Below, in pieces: positions 26,636 to 34,957 of a stretch of DNA of 64,000 nt (within the stretch, counting starts at the first letter, position 1; each line of letters opens with the position of its first letter). The notes below the pieces were generated by a model. It searched no databases. It was not told where the DNA came from and saw only the letters and a list, made by a program, of their open reading frames with translations. A program made the translations under genes and the position numbers. The DNA comes from Acidimicrobiia bacterium (GTDB lineage Bacteria; Actinomycetota; Acidimicrobiia; Spongiisociales; UBA5794): positions 62,001 to 126,000 of the forward strand of contig JAWKJB010000001.1 of assembly GCA_041393965.1 (NCBI GenBank), read 5' to 3'.

Positions 26636-26692
26636 GCCCTTGGAGACCCTGCCCGACATCCGATCGTGGTCGGTTGCTCACATGGGGCTGGA

Positions 26693-27460
26693 CTAGGCCC
26701 AGGTCGCCCAGGACGGGCGTGGGAGCGGGTCGGGGTGATACGACACGGCGACGAGGGTCAACCCATGCGCAGGGGCCACGCCGGGGGTGAGACTGCGATC
26801 GCCGGATTCGAGGATCTCGGGCATCGTCGACGGGTCGATCGAACCGTGGCCCACCGCAACACAAAGCGCTGCGATGGATCGGACCATCTGGTGGCAGAAG
26901 GCGGCCGCACCGATCGAAAGATCGATAAGGTCGTTGGTGCGCCTCCACACTGCCCAGTCGAGCCTTCGCACCATGGATCGATCCCTGTAGCGGCGACAGA
27001 AAGCAGCGAAGTCGTGTTCACCGACGAAGTACCTCGCGGCTTTGTTCATGAGCTGAACATCAAGCGGCTCCTTCACATGCCATGTTGTTCTGGCGAGCAA
27101 CGGGTCATGGATCGGGGAGTTGAGGATCCGGTAGCGGTACGCACGGCCGGTTGCGCTTCGGCGAGCATCGAAACCGTTGTCCACTTGGATAAGGCGGTGG
27201 ACGGCGATCTCGGGTGCGAGCTGCCTGTTGAGGGATTCGACGACATACGCCGTGTTGATGTCGCGCGATACGAACGAAACGACCTGCGCGGTTGCATGCA
27301 CCCCCTTGTCGGTTCTCCCGGCGACCTGGGTCGCAGCGCCAGCGGTGTGGGGTGCGAGCGCCGTCTCGAGTTCCCCTTGCACTGTTCGGAGGTTCGGTTG
27401 CGCGGCATAGCCGTGGAATGATGATCCGTCGTAGGCCAGATCCATCCGGTAGGTCGGCAT
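26693..27460 (-). CDS. truA: tRNA pseudouridine(38-40) synthase
   Basis: Modifies the anticodon arm of many tRNAs. 255 residues with the catalytic Asp51 in GRTDKGVHA, FHGYAAQPN-type N-terminus, RAYRYRI and HQMVRSIAALCVAVG. It follows rplQ and a membrane protein gene, which keeps the widespread rplQ-truA association with one intervening gene. It is convergent with ilvA across a 57-bp gap with no clear terminator. Confidence 0.96.
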   Translation of the reverse strand: MPTYRMDLAYDGSSFHGYAAQPNLRTVQGELETALAPHTAGAATQVAGRTDKGVHATAQVVSFVSRDINTAYVVESLNRQLAPEIAVHRLIQVDNGFDARRSATGRAYRYRILNSPIHDPLLARTTWHVKEPLDVQLMNKAARYFVGEHDFAAFCRRYRDRSMVRRLDWAVWRRTNDLIDLSIGAAAFCHQMVRSIAALCVAVGHGSIDPSTMPEILESGDRSLTPGVAPAHGLTLVAVSYHPDPLPRPSWATWA

Positions 27461-27510
27461 CTACAGCTCAGTACCCCATTCGGTGAAGGTTCTCGTTGAG
27501 CGTTCGGCCA

Positions 27511-28041
27511 CTAGAAGACCCTCAGGCCCACGGCGACCTGTTGCACGATGAGGACAGCGATGTATCCCCCGACTGACGCGACAAGGGCCTTCGATGTGGG
27601 GAAGTCGGACGCGTACGACACACCTCTCGCCATGATCAGAACGAACCAAGCGGCGCCCACCACGAGGATCAGGATGAACTGGTCGTAGCTGAACAGCAGG
27701 TTGGAAAAGACGAGCAGCAGCAGGGTGGGATAGGCGAAGCCAGCGATCCGAAGATAGAGCGGGAACGAACCGTGGCCGTCGAGGAGGAACCTCACGATCG
27801 CGTAGGTCGCGGCCGCGTACAGGAGCCAGAAGATCGCTGCCGAGATGAGGAGGGAGACGATGTCGAACGGGTGCGCGACAAGACGGCCGAGGCTCGTTCC
27901 GGTCCCGATGACGAGGAGGACCTGGGTGATTCCGACGAGAATGGCGGCGTCGCCGGTCGCTCGATCGTTGAAATCCATCCACACAAACGCATCGCGTTCG
28001 AGCTTGATCGTTTGGAAGAGGCGGTGAAACACGACGCCCAC
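27511..28041 (-). CDS. Yip1-like multi-pass membrane protein
   Basis: A 176-residue protein with about five hydrophobic helices after an N-terminal FHRLFQTIKLERDAFVWMDF segment; the layout resembles bacterial Yip1/YIP1-family proteins. No function is known. GTG at 28041 is the chosen start, with AGGGA 8 nt upstream; the frame extends to 28125 but into the rplQ downstream hairpin. It lies between rplQ and truA and is likely co-transcribed with truA (50 bp apart). Confidence 0.7.
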   Translation of the reverse strand: MGVVFHRLFQTIKLERDAFVWMDFNDRATGDAAILVGITQVLLVIGTGTSLGRLVAHPFDIVSLLISAAIFWLLYAAATYAIVRFLLDGHGSFPLYLRIAGFAYPTLLLLVFSNLLFSYDQFILILVVGAAWFVLIMARGVSYASDFPTSKALVASVGGYIAVLIVQQVAVGLRVF

Positions 28042-28106
28042 GAGTGTCGTCCCTTGGTGTGCGGTCGACGGGAGGGTACCGCCGCGGTGGCTGTGACCCG
28101 GCATCG

Positions 28107-28127
28107 CCGTGACGCGTGGCGTCACGG
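28107..28127 (-). terminator. Hairpin after rplQ
   Basis: CCGTGACG (28107-28114) and CGTCACGG (28120-28127) form a perfect 8-bp stem with a 5-nt loop directly after the rplQ stop. There is no T-tract, so it may be a weak terminator or mRNA 3'-end stabiliser for the alpha operon. Confidence 0.45.
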
Positions 28128-28134
28128 GTGTTGC

Positions 28135-28485
28135 TCAGATCAGCTCCACCTTCGCCATTTCGGCACCGTCACCCCTTCTGGGGCCGAGCTTGGTGATCCT
28201 GAGATAGCCACCGGGCCGGTCCACATACCGAGGAGCCACATCATCGAAGAGCTTCGTGACCGCGTCGTTGTTCTCGATCCGCTTGAGGATCGTTCGGCGG
28301 GCATGAAGATCTCCCCGTCCCGCCCTCGTGATCACCTTCTCTGCGTAGGGGCGAAGCGCCCTTGCCTTGGCATGGGTGGTCGTGACCTCTTCATGCTCGA
28401 TCAGCGACACCGTGAGGTTCGCAAGGATCTTGCGTTGGTGCGACGGACTGGCCCCGAGACGAGGCCCCTTTTTCGGCCGAGGCAT
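28135..28485 (-). CDS. rplQ: 50S ribosomal protein L17
   Basis: 116 residues with the invariant MPRPKKGPRLGASPSHQRKIL N-terminus and TTHAKARALRPYAEKVIT. The ATG shares a base with the rpoA stop (TGATG), so expression is coupled to the RNA polymerase alpha subunit. Last ribosomal gene of the alpha operon. Confidence 0.98.
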   Translation of the reverse strand: MPRPKKGPRLGASPSHQRKILANLTVSLIEHEEVTTTHAKARALRPYAEKVITRAGRGDLHARRTILKRIENNDAVTKLFDDVAPRYVDRPGGYLRITKLGPRRGDGAEMAKVELI

Positions 28486-29441
28486 CAGACGACGCTCGTG
28501 TCCGCATCGGCGTAGTTCTTGAGTCCGAAACCGAGCTCGTCGAGCTTTGCGACGACCTCTTCGAGGCTCTTCATGCCGAAGTTCGTGATGTTGAGCAGAT
28601 CCTCTTCCGTCTTCTCGATCAACTCGCCGACGGTCTGGATCTGGGCGCGTCGGAGGCAGTTGCGGGGCCGCTCGGAGAGATCAAGTGCCTCGATTGGAAG
28701 ATCGAGGTGTTCGTGACCCGACACCTCCGACGGTGTGAGCTCGTCGGGGATGAGCGCGTCGTACTCTTCCATCTCGGCGAAGAGCTCGAAGAGGTTCTTG
28801 AGGGTTCCTCCCGCCGACGAGATGGCCTCGGCTGGGGTGATTGAGCTATCGGTCTCGATGTCGAGGATCAGCTTGTCGAAGTCGGTGCGCTGCCCCACCT
28901 GGGTGTTCTCAACCCGGTAGGCGACCTTGCGCACCGGCGAGAAGATCGAATCGATCGGGATCACACCGATGGCCTCGCTCTTCTTGTTGCGATCTGCGGA
29001 TCGGTACCCGACGCCACGCTCTGCGGTCATCTCGACCTCGAGCTTGCCACTCGATGAGAGCTCGGCGAGGTGCAGGTCGCTGTTGATGACCTCGACACCC
29101 GCTGGGGCGTTGATGTCCCCGGCGGTGACCTCCCCCTTGCCCTTCGCGGAGAGGTACAGCGTGACGGGCTCGTCCGTTTCGATGCGCAGCACGACCTGCT
29201 TGAGGTTCAGAATGAAGTCGACCACATCTTCGACAACGCCTTCAACGGTTGAGAACTCGTGCTGGACGCCGTCGATCCGAACTGAGGTGATGGCCGCGCC
29301 CGGGATCCTGGCAAGGAGGGTGCGACGCATCGTGTTCCCGAGCGTGTACCCGAAGCCGGGCTCGAGTGGTCCGACGACGAACTTCGATCGTTCCTCGTTG
29401 ACGGGCTCTTCTTCGATTGTGGGGCGTTGGGTGATCAGCAC
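28485..29441 (-). CDS. rpoA: RNA polymerase alpha subunit
   Basis: 318 residues. The N-terminal assembly domain has GPLEPGFGYTLGNTMRRTLLARIPGAAITSVRIDG (about 24-58); the C-terminal DNA-binding domain has LSERPRNCLRRAQIQTVGELIEKTEEDLLNITNFGMKSLEEV. The start is GTG at 29441, beginning the usual LITQRPTIEEE, with AGGAG 5 nt upstream; upstream in-frame sequence to 29717 belongs to rpsD. It sits 35 bp after rpsD. Confidence 0.98.
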   Translation of the reverse strand: MLITQRPTIEEEPVNEERSKFVVGPLEPGFGYTLGNTMRRTLLARIPGAAITSVRIDGVQHEFSTVEGVVEDVVDFILNLKQVVLRIETDEPVTLYLSAKGKGEVTAGDINAPAGVEVINSDLHLAELSSSGKLEVEMTAERGVGYRSADRNKKSEAIGVIPIDSIFSPVRKVAYRVENTQVGQRTDFDKLILDIETDSSITPAEAISSAGGTLKNLFELFAEMEEYDALIPDELTPSEVSGHEHLDLPIEALDLSERPRNCLRRAQIQTVGELIEKTEEDLLNITNFGMKSLEEVVAKLDELGFGLKNYADADTSVV

Positions 29442-29475
29442 GATCGCTCCTGTGTTCGCTGCTCGCCGTGGTGCG

Positions 29476-30081
29476 CTACTTGGAGTAGAGCTCGACGATG
29501 AGTTGTTCCTTGATGTCGGTGTCGATCTGTTCCCGGCTTGGTATCGCATCAACGGTGATTGTCCGACCCTTGCCGTCCGCTGCCAGCCACTCGGGGACCG
29601 TTCGACCAACCGTGTCGATGGCGTGCTGGATCGGGAGCACCTCGCGTGAGCGTTCCTTGACCGTGACCACATCGCCTGCACGGACCTCATAGGAGGGGAT
29701 GTCGACCTTTCGGCCATTGACGAGGAAGTGACCGTGGTTCACGAGCTGGCGAGCCTGGGGCCTCGTGCTCGCGAATCCGGCGCGGTACACGACATTGTCG
29801 AGGCGGGTCTCGAGGATCGCCAGCAGGTTCGTGCCAGTGATGCCGCTCTTGCTTGCTGCGTTGCGGTAGTACCTGCGGAACTGCTTCTCGAGCACGCCGT
29901 ACATGAACTTGAGCTTCTGCTTCTCTCGAAGCTGGATCTGGTACTGGGACTCACGGATGCGCCCACGGCCATGCTGGCCTGGCGGGTACGGGCGACGGTC
30001 GTAGTATTTTGCCTTGTTCTCGTCGAGCAGTTGGCGTGCTCTACGGCTGACCTTGGTGCGAGGGCCGGTATAGCGAGCCAT
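29476..30081 (-). CDS. rpsD: 30S ribosomal protein S4 (zinc-free type)
   Basis: 201 residues, starting MARYTGPRTKVSRRARQ, with the S4 RNA-binding domain (RLDNVVYRAGFASTRPQARQLVNHGHFLVNG). The N-terminal region has no cysteines, so this is the zinc-independent form. S4 autoregulates the alpha operon in E. coli; whether it does so here is unknown. rpsK ends 2 bp upstream. Confidence 0.98.
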   Translation of the reverse strand: MARYTGPRTKVSRRARQLLDENKAKYYDRRPYPPGQHGRGRIRESQYQIQLREKQKLKFMYGVLEKQFRRYYRNAASKSGITGTNLLAILETRLDNVVYRAGFASTRPQARQLVNHGHFLVNGRKVDIPSYEVRAGDVVTVKERSREVLPIQHAIDTVGRTVPEWLAADGKGRTITVDAIPSREQIDTDIKEQLIVELYSK

Positions 30082-30083
30082 CG

Positions 30084-30545
30084 TCAGCGACCCTTCCGCT
30101 TCTTGGGGCGGCAGCCGTTGTGGGGAACCGGCGTCACATCCTTGATTCCGGTGATCTCGATTCCCATGTTCTGAAGGGTGCGGATGGCTGTCTCACGACC
30201 GGAACCCGAGCCTCTGACGATGACATCGAGCTTCCGGACGCCCATCTCGCCAGCCTTGCGAGCCGCCTGCTCGGCGGCGACCTGTGCCGCGTACGGTGTC
30301 GACTTGCGTGAACCCTTGAAGCCCACCGAACCACCCGAGGTCCAGGCGGCGACCTTGCCGTCCTGGTCGGTGATGGTCAAGATCGTGTTGTTGAAGCTGG
30401 CCTTGATGTGCACCTGACCATGCGTGATCGTCCGCTTCCCCCGACGGCGGCGCTGCTGGGGAACGGCCGCCTCGGCTGCCTCCTCGTCCGGTGGTGGTGA
30501 CGCCGGCGTCACCGGCGCGGCCTGCTCTGGTGATTCCGTCGTCAT
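30084..30545 (-). CDS. rpsK: 30S ribosomal protein S11 with N-terminal extension
   Basis: 153 residues; the S11 core starts at about residue 35 ([28 protein letters not shown]) and ends with the normal [16 protein letters not shown]. The first 32 residues are Pro, Ala and Glu rich, longer than the typical short basic N-terminus. The ATG shares a base with the rpsM stop. Confidence 0.97.
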   Translation of the reverse strand: MTTESPEQAAPVTPASPPPDEEAAEAAVPQQRRRRGKRTITHGQVHIKASFNNTILTITDQDGKVAAWTSGGSVGFKGSRKSTPYAAQVAAEQAARKAGEMGVRKLDVIVRGSGSGRETAIRTLQNMGIEITGIKDVTPVPHNGCRPKKRKGR

Positions 30546-30922
30546 TACTTCGTCACCTTCTTCTTCCCTGCGATGGCGACGCGCTTGCCCTTGCGGGTTC
30601 TGGCGTTGGTGTGGGTTCGCTGGCCGCGAACCGGGAGCCCACGACGATGACGCAGCCCCTGATAGCAGCCGATCTCGATCTTGCGCTTGATGTTTTGGGC
30701 AACCTCGCGTCGGAGGTCACCCTCGATCTTGTAGTTCGCTTCGATGAACTGTCTGATCTTGAGTACTTCGGCATCCGAGAGGTCCCTGACCTTGGTGTCC
30801 ATGTCGATGTCGAGCGCTCCGAGCGTTGTGCGTGAGCTCGAGATCCCGATGCCGTAGACATAGGTGAGCCCGACCTCGATGCGCTTATCCCTTGGAAGAT
30901 CGACTCCGCCGATTCGTGCCAT
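30545..30922 (-). CDS. rpsM: 30S ribosomal protein S13
   Basis: 125 residues: [25 protein letters not shown], the helix-two-turn-helix and the C-terminal [26 protein letters not shown] that touches tRNA. It follows rpmJ by 6 bp and is coupled to rpsK. Confidence 0.98.
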   Translation of the reverse strand: MARIGGVDLPRDKRIEVGLTYVYGIGISSSRTTLGALDIDMDTKVRDLSDAEVLKIRQFIEANYKIEGDLRREVAQNIKRKIEIGCYQGLRHRRGLPVRGQRTHTNARTRKGKRVAIAGKKKVTK

Positions 30923-30928
30923 GCCTGC

Positions 30929-31042
30929 TTACCCCTGACGCTGCTTGTGCCGCGGGTTCTGACAGATGACCCACACGCGCCCGTGTCTGCGGATGACGCG
31001 ACAGTTGTCGCACATCTTCTTCGCCGACGCTCTGACTTTCAT
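30929..31042 (-). CDS. rpmJ: 50S ribosomal protein L36
   Basis: A 37-residue gene: [20 protein letters not shown] followed by [17 protein letters not shown]. It is the zinc-binding form, with Cys11, Cys14, Cys27 and His32 as ligands. It is the first gene of the alpha operon here; infA, which normally precedes it, is absent from this position. Confidence 0.97.
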   Translation of the reverse strand: MKVRASAKKMCDNCRVIRRHGRVWVICQNPRHKQRQG

Positions 31043-31318
31043 GTTGGTCCTGTGTGGTCTCGGTTCCGGACATCGCCCTTTGAAGCTGAGCGGGCGCCAC
31101 CCACACGGGACCCGACAAGCGGTTCCCTGTGACTGACATCTACTCCAGCGACGGCCGAGCGCAACCCGTGGGAGGGGTGTGGAGGCTCGACGGTCGCCGA
31201 TCTCAACGACGTCGCTTGTTCACAACAAATCACAGCTCATGCGAGCTGTTGGCGCAAGTGTAGACCGCGACGAATCGTATCGCCACGCCGCACGGCGCAA
31301 ACGAGGCTGTTCGCGAGG
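31043..31318 (-). promoter_or_regulatory. Leader and promoter region of the alpha operon
   Basis: 276 bp with no supported gene; infA was looked for and not found. On the minus strand TACACT (31262-31257) is a plausible -10 with a weak -35. Eight bases after it starts a perfect hairpin, ACAGCTC/GAGCTGT with loop of 4 (31249-31232), followed by GATTTGTTGT. This could be an operator, attenuator or ribosomal-protein binding site. The leader is roughly 210 nt long. Confidence 0.4.
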
Positions 31319-31825
31319 CTAGTCGGTGGTGACGAGGACGCAGGCAGCGTTCGGCTTTCCATCGGTCGCGGCTGCCGTCATGCAATCGGAGAGATTGATG
31401 CCCCGATCGCTCGTGTACCAGCTGTCGGACCGGAAGTTCGAGCCTCCCTGATCCATGCTGATCGAGCCGTGTTCCCACTCGGCCGAGTCAGCGCTCGTCC
31501 AATTCTGGAAGTAGGTGACGAGCTCGTCGTACCGACCCTGATCGTACGCGACACTGACGCTGCTGCCAGAATCGGTCTCGACAACCGCTTGGACATCGTA
31601 GCCATCGGGAAGGGGGACGAACAGGTCGTCAGGGACACTGCCGCCTCCGATCGTGACGGAACCTTCGTCCGTCTCGACACTGATCTGGCCCGAGTCCGAG
31701 TCAATGTCGACATTGTTGACGCCGTCCACGTTCTCGGCAATCTGTTCGGCAATCGTGTCGTTCGCCGAAGAACACCCGAATCCGATGATGGCAAGTACCA
31801 CCACCAAATAGCTTGCTCGTTTCAT
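31319..31825 (-). CDS. Putative lipoprotein
   Basis: 168 residues with a type II signal peptide: MKRASYLVVVLAIIGFGCSS, lipobox Cys18. The mature part is acidic, rich in Ser, Thr, Gly and Asp, with two late cysteines (DCM and ACV) that could form a disulfide. No known family was recognised. AGAGGGGAAC precedes the ATG. It is one of three consecutive lipoprotein genes placed between map and rpmJ. Confidence 0.75.
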   Translation of the reverse strand: MKRASYLVVVLAIIGFGCSSANDTIAEQIAENVDGVNNVDIDSDSGQISVETDEGSVTIGGGSVPDDLFVPLPDGYDVQAVVETDSGSSVSVAYDQGRYDELVTYFQNWTSADSAEWEHGSISMDQGGSNFRSDSWYTSDRGINLSDCMTAAATDGKPNAACVLVTTD

Positions 31826-32050
31826 GGTTCCCCTCTCACGAGATCCCTACCGTGACCCAACCGGCCCACCGGCCTGATGATGAGAATTCAAGCACAACGG
31901 TGCACCTGATGCGGTCACCGTCTTGGCAACGGCTCCGGCAACCGCCTTCGATGCGCACGACGCTGTCGTGGCTGCATCGTTCTATGGGCCAGAGTTGACC
32001 TTTTCGTTGAACGGGAACCCTGGGTACGCGCGTGCGGCCGGTGCTGTGGC

Positions 32051-32695
32051 CTACCCGACGCGGGTCCAGATGGATGTGTAGCCGTCGAAGCTGACGGTCA
32101 TCGTGTCGTCACCGCAATCGGGTGTCGCGGTGTCGAACGACGCATCCGGTGATTCGAACGGGGTGATTCCGCCCGGGATCTCGAACGGCTCACCGTCAAG
32201 CGTGAGCGCGACATCCGGTGGTCCCTGGCCCCCCGGGATGGTCGTTGACATCGTGCCGTCATCGACCGTGTATGTCCCCATTTGGGTGTGGTTGATGGTC
32301 AGCTCCATGTCGCCGAAGTCAGTGGACACCCCGAACTGCCAGTCGATCCGCTTGTCGATGAAGGTGCCGTCGGGCTGTGCCGTGATCTGGTAGGCGCCTC
32401 CGAGGTAGGTGAACTCGCCGTCCTCCTCGTCCATTTCCGCTGCGATCTGGTCGAAGAAGTGCTGGCTGTCGAGCTCCCATGTCCCGATGACGCACTCGGC
32501 GAGCCCTGCAGGCGCTGCTGGCGGCTTGCTGGTCGTTGTGGTGGAAGCAGGAGCGGTGGAGCCCGGCGCGGGAGCCGTGGTGGTCGTTCCTGAGCCTCCG
32601 CCGCCCGTGGTGGTCGTGGTGGTTGCGTCGGATCCGTCCGAGCTGCACGCCGCGACGACCACGGCAAGCACGGCGATGATGATCAGCTTCCGCAT
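32051..32695 (-). CDS. Putative lipoprotein with Thr-rich linker
   Basis: 214 residues. The signal peptide ends in the lipobox VVVAACSS (Cys17), followed by a low-complexity linker (TTTTTT, GGGGSGTTTT, STTTTSK) to about residue 60, then a soluble domain containing CVIGTWELDSQHFFDQIA and INHTQMGTYTVDDGTM. The domain resembles lipocalin-like or YceI-like beta structures in its pattern, but I cannot name a family. AGGAGG precedes the ATG and TATCGT (32730-32725) may be its -10. Confidence 0.75.
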   Translation of the reverse strand: MRKLIIIAVLAVVVAACSSDGSDATTTTTTGGGGSGTTTTAPAPGSTAPASTTTTSKPPAAPAGLAECVIGTWELDSQHFFDQIAAEMDEEDGEFTYLGGAYQITAQPDGTFIDKRIDWQFGVSTDFGDMELTINHTQMGTYTVDDGTMSTTIPGGQGPPDVALTLDGEPFEIPGGITPFESPDASFDTATPDCGDDTMTVSFDGYTSIWTRVG

Positions 32696-32748
32696 GGGGA
32701 TCCCTCCTGATGATGAGCTTTCACACGATAGCGGTCAGGAACCGTTTC

Positions 32749-33486
32749 CTACTCCCCACACCCTCGTCCCCCGTTGATCGAGGTGATGGTGTCGGCGTCG
32801 GCCTGCCCCGTCGCGTATCCCCACAGTCCCGTCCAGTCGGTGAGGTCGTATGACCAGAACCCGGTACCGGGATCGAAGAACGCCTCGTCGATGACGATCT
32901 TCGTCGGATCATACGCCGCCTTGAGATTCGCGAGCGTCGACCCGATCCCGATGTTCTCGGGTGTCCGAAGATCCGGTGGGTTCGCGACATCCGTGTAGTA
33001 GTAGCTGTAGAAGTGCTCGACACCGCCCGTCCAGAAGTCCGTGTCGCCATTGGTGTACAGGGTCACGAGCGAACCCCATTCGACCGCACGCATCTTCGGT
33101 GGATGACATACGCCGTAGTCGCCCCATGCATCGATCCAGCCGGTGTCCTTCGTTGGAGGACCGAGCACGCCATTGATGTGGGTCACGGTGTCGTCGTCGT
33201 CGTACCCGAAGTAGATCCACTGGTCCCCGGCGTAGATCCCTTCGTCGGTGAGTCGAACAACCGCACCTGCCACGGTGGTCGTCGTTGCCGACACGGTTGT
33301 GGTCGTAGCCACGGTGGTCGTCGTTGTGGTCGTGGCCGCAGTGGTGGTCGTGGCCGCCATCGTCGTGGTCGAAGTCGACGATGTGGAGGTGAGCGTCACA
33401 GGCACCGTCGTGTCTGCGACTTCGTCATCGGAGCATGCGGCGCCGACCAAAGCGAGCGCCAAGACAAACAACAGGTACTTCCGCAT
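32749..33486 (-). CDS. Putative lipoprotein with long Thr-rich linker
   Basis: 245 residues. Signal peptide with lipobox LVGAACSD (Cys18), then a Thr/Ala/Val linker (about 26-72) built on TTTTTVA-like units, then a globular part with WIYFGYDDDDTVTHINGVLGPPTKDTGW, WGDYGVC and a terminal GGRGCGE. Two cysteine pairs may form disulfides. No family recognised. GGAGG lies before the ATG; TACTGT (33517-33512) is a probable -10, so it likely has its own promoter downstream of map. Confidence 0.78.
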   Translation of the reverse strand: MRKYLLFVLALALVGAACSDDEVADTTVPVTLTSTSSTSTTTMAATTTTAATTTTTTTVATTTTVSATTTTVAGAVVRLTDEGIYAGDQWIYFGYDDDDTVTHINGVLGPPTKDTGWIDAWGDYGVCHPPKMRAVEWGSLVTLYTNGDTDFWTGGVEHFYSYYYTDVANPPDLRTPENIGIGSTLANLKAAYDPTKIVIDEAFFDPGTGFWSYDLTDWTGLWGYATGQADADTITSINGGRGCGE

Positions 33487-33586
33487 GTTCCCTCCAGCGG
33501 TGCGTGTCCCAACAGTAGACGATGTCGGCCGGTGCGGCGGTTTCCTTGAGGCTCCACCCGAACCGTTCGCGTCTCGGCGGACTTCC

Positions 33587-34381
33587 TCAGTCGGCCACCG
33601 GTGCCGGATCCGGGAGGGTCGAGACGATGGAACCCTTCTCGGTGAGCAGGACGGTGTGCTCGAAATGGGCCGACCAGCGACCGTCTGCGGTCACGACCGT
33701 CCATTCGTCGTCGAGAACGACCGATGCATCAGTGCCGAGGTTGAACATCGGCTCAAGTGCCAAGGCCATGCCGGTCTTGAGTCGGAGTCCCTTCCCCTGC
33801 TGCCCGTAGTTCGGAACCGACGGGGCCTCATGCATCTGCCTTCCGATGCCATGGCCGACATAGTCGCGCACAACGCCGAGACCGTGTGGTCGCGCAACGC
33901 CCTCGACGGCGGCGCCGATGTCGCCGAGCCGATTCCCATGGACCGCTTGGCGGAGTCCAGCCCAAAGCGCCTCTTCGGTGACCTCCAACAGGTTCCGTAC
34001 CTCGTCGCTCACCTCGCCAACCGCCACCGTATATGCGGCATCCCCATGCCATCCCTCGTGGATGGCTCCGGCGTCGATCGAGATGACATCACCCTCGCGC
34101 AGCGTCCGGTCCCCCGGGATGCCGTGCACGATCACTTCGTTCGGCGAGGTGCAGATCACACCGGGAAACGGGTTGGCGGGCCCTCCGTAGCCGAGGAACG
34201 ACGGCTGGCAATCCCAGGCGCGAAGCACCTCGCGTGCGATCATGTCGAGTTCCCGCGTTGTGACGCCAGGGGCTATTGCGTCGCGCGTCGCGGCGTGGAT
34301 GGCCGCAACGCATCGGCCCGCCACCAGCATCTTGTCGAAATCGGCGTCCGACTTGCGTGTGATCAGTCGTGTGCCGTTCAT
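33587..34381 (-). CDS. map: Methionine aminopeptidase
   Basis: Type I enzyme removing N-terminal Met. 264 residues with all five metal ligands visible: Asp103, Asp114, His177, Glu210 and Glu241. The HGIPGDRTLREGDVISIDAG and GHGIGRQMHEAPSVPNYG segments are characteristic. It follows adk by 3 bp in the secY-adk-map cluster. It lacks the N-terminal SH3-binding extension of some actinomycete type Ic enzymes. Confidence 0.97.
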   Translation of the reverse strand: MNGTRLITRKSDADFDKMLVAGRCVAAIHAATRDAIAPGVTTRELDMIAREVLRAWDCQPSFLGYGGPANPFPGVICTSPNEVIVHGIPGDRTLREGDVISIDAGAIHEGWHGDAAYTVAVGEVSDEVRNLLEVTEEALWAGLRQAVHGNRLGDIGAAVEGVARPHGLGVVRDYVGHGIGRQMHEAPSVPNYGQQGKGLRLKTGMALALEPMFNLGTDASVVLDDEWTVVTADGRWSAHFEHTVLLTEKGSIVSTLPDPAPVAD

Positions 34382-34384
34382 GGC

Positions 34385-34957
34385 CTACCGAGCGAGAGCG
34401 AGGGCGATGCGGGCGAAGATCTCGTCGATCGCGCCGAGCCCATTGACACGAATCACGGCCTCGCCGTAATGCTCGATGAGCGGAAGCGTCTCGGACTCGT
34501 AGACCTCGAGCCGGTGACGAATCACTTCCTCCGTGTCATCCGCCCGCCCCTCGTCCGCTGCACGCTTGACGAGCCTTGCGACCAGCTCCTCCGTATCGAC
34601 CTCGAGGAGCAGGGCCACCTCGATGGCTCCCTTGCCGATCGACCCAGCAAGAGCGTTCGCCTGTGTCAGGTTGCGTGGATAGCCGTCGAGGAGGTAGCCG
34701 CATGCCGCGTCGTCGCGACCCAGCCGCTCCTCGACGAGCGCGAGAACGAGATCATCCGAGACGAGGGCACCGGACGCCACCACGGCCTCGACCTGTTTCC
34801 CGAGATCGGAGCCTGCCGCAATCGCGTCCCTGAGCATGGCCCCGGTTGAGATGTGGGGGACGCCGAGTGTCCTTGCGAGCATGTCTGCCTGGGTGCCCTT
34901 GCCTGCCCCCGGTGGTCCGAGAAACAGAATCCTTCGCCCGACGCGCTTGTCGGCCAC
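34385..34957 (-). CDS. adk: Adenylate kinase (short form)
   Basis: 190 residues; P-loop LGPPGAGKGT (13-22), YLLDGYPRN near 86, and a short ADEGRADD loop in place of the LID domain, so this is the short, zinc-free form. GTG at 34957 shares a base with the secY stop (TAGTG). The frame is open to 35317 but that part lies inside secY. Confidence 0.96.
   Translation of the reverse strand: MADKRVGRRILFLGPPGAGKGTQADMLARTLGVPHISTGAMLRDAIAAGSDLGKQVEAVVASGALVSDDLVLALVEERLGRDDAACGYLLDGYPRNLTQANALAGSIGKGAIEVALLLEVDTEELVARLVKRAADEGRADDTEEVIRHRLEVYESETLPLIEHYGEAVIRVNGLGAIDEIFARIALALAR

Noticed and set aside
27772..28515. Plus-strand gene across 27772-28515
   Set aside because: It is antisense to the membrane protein gene and rplQ, with no recognisable domains.
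31043..31318. infA between the lipoprotein block and rpmJ
   Set aside because: No frame in this interval has IF1 features on either strand.
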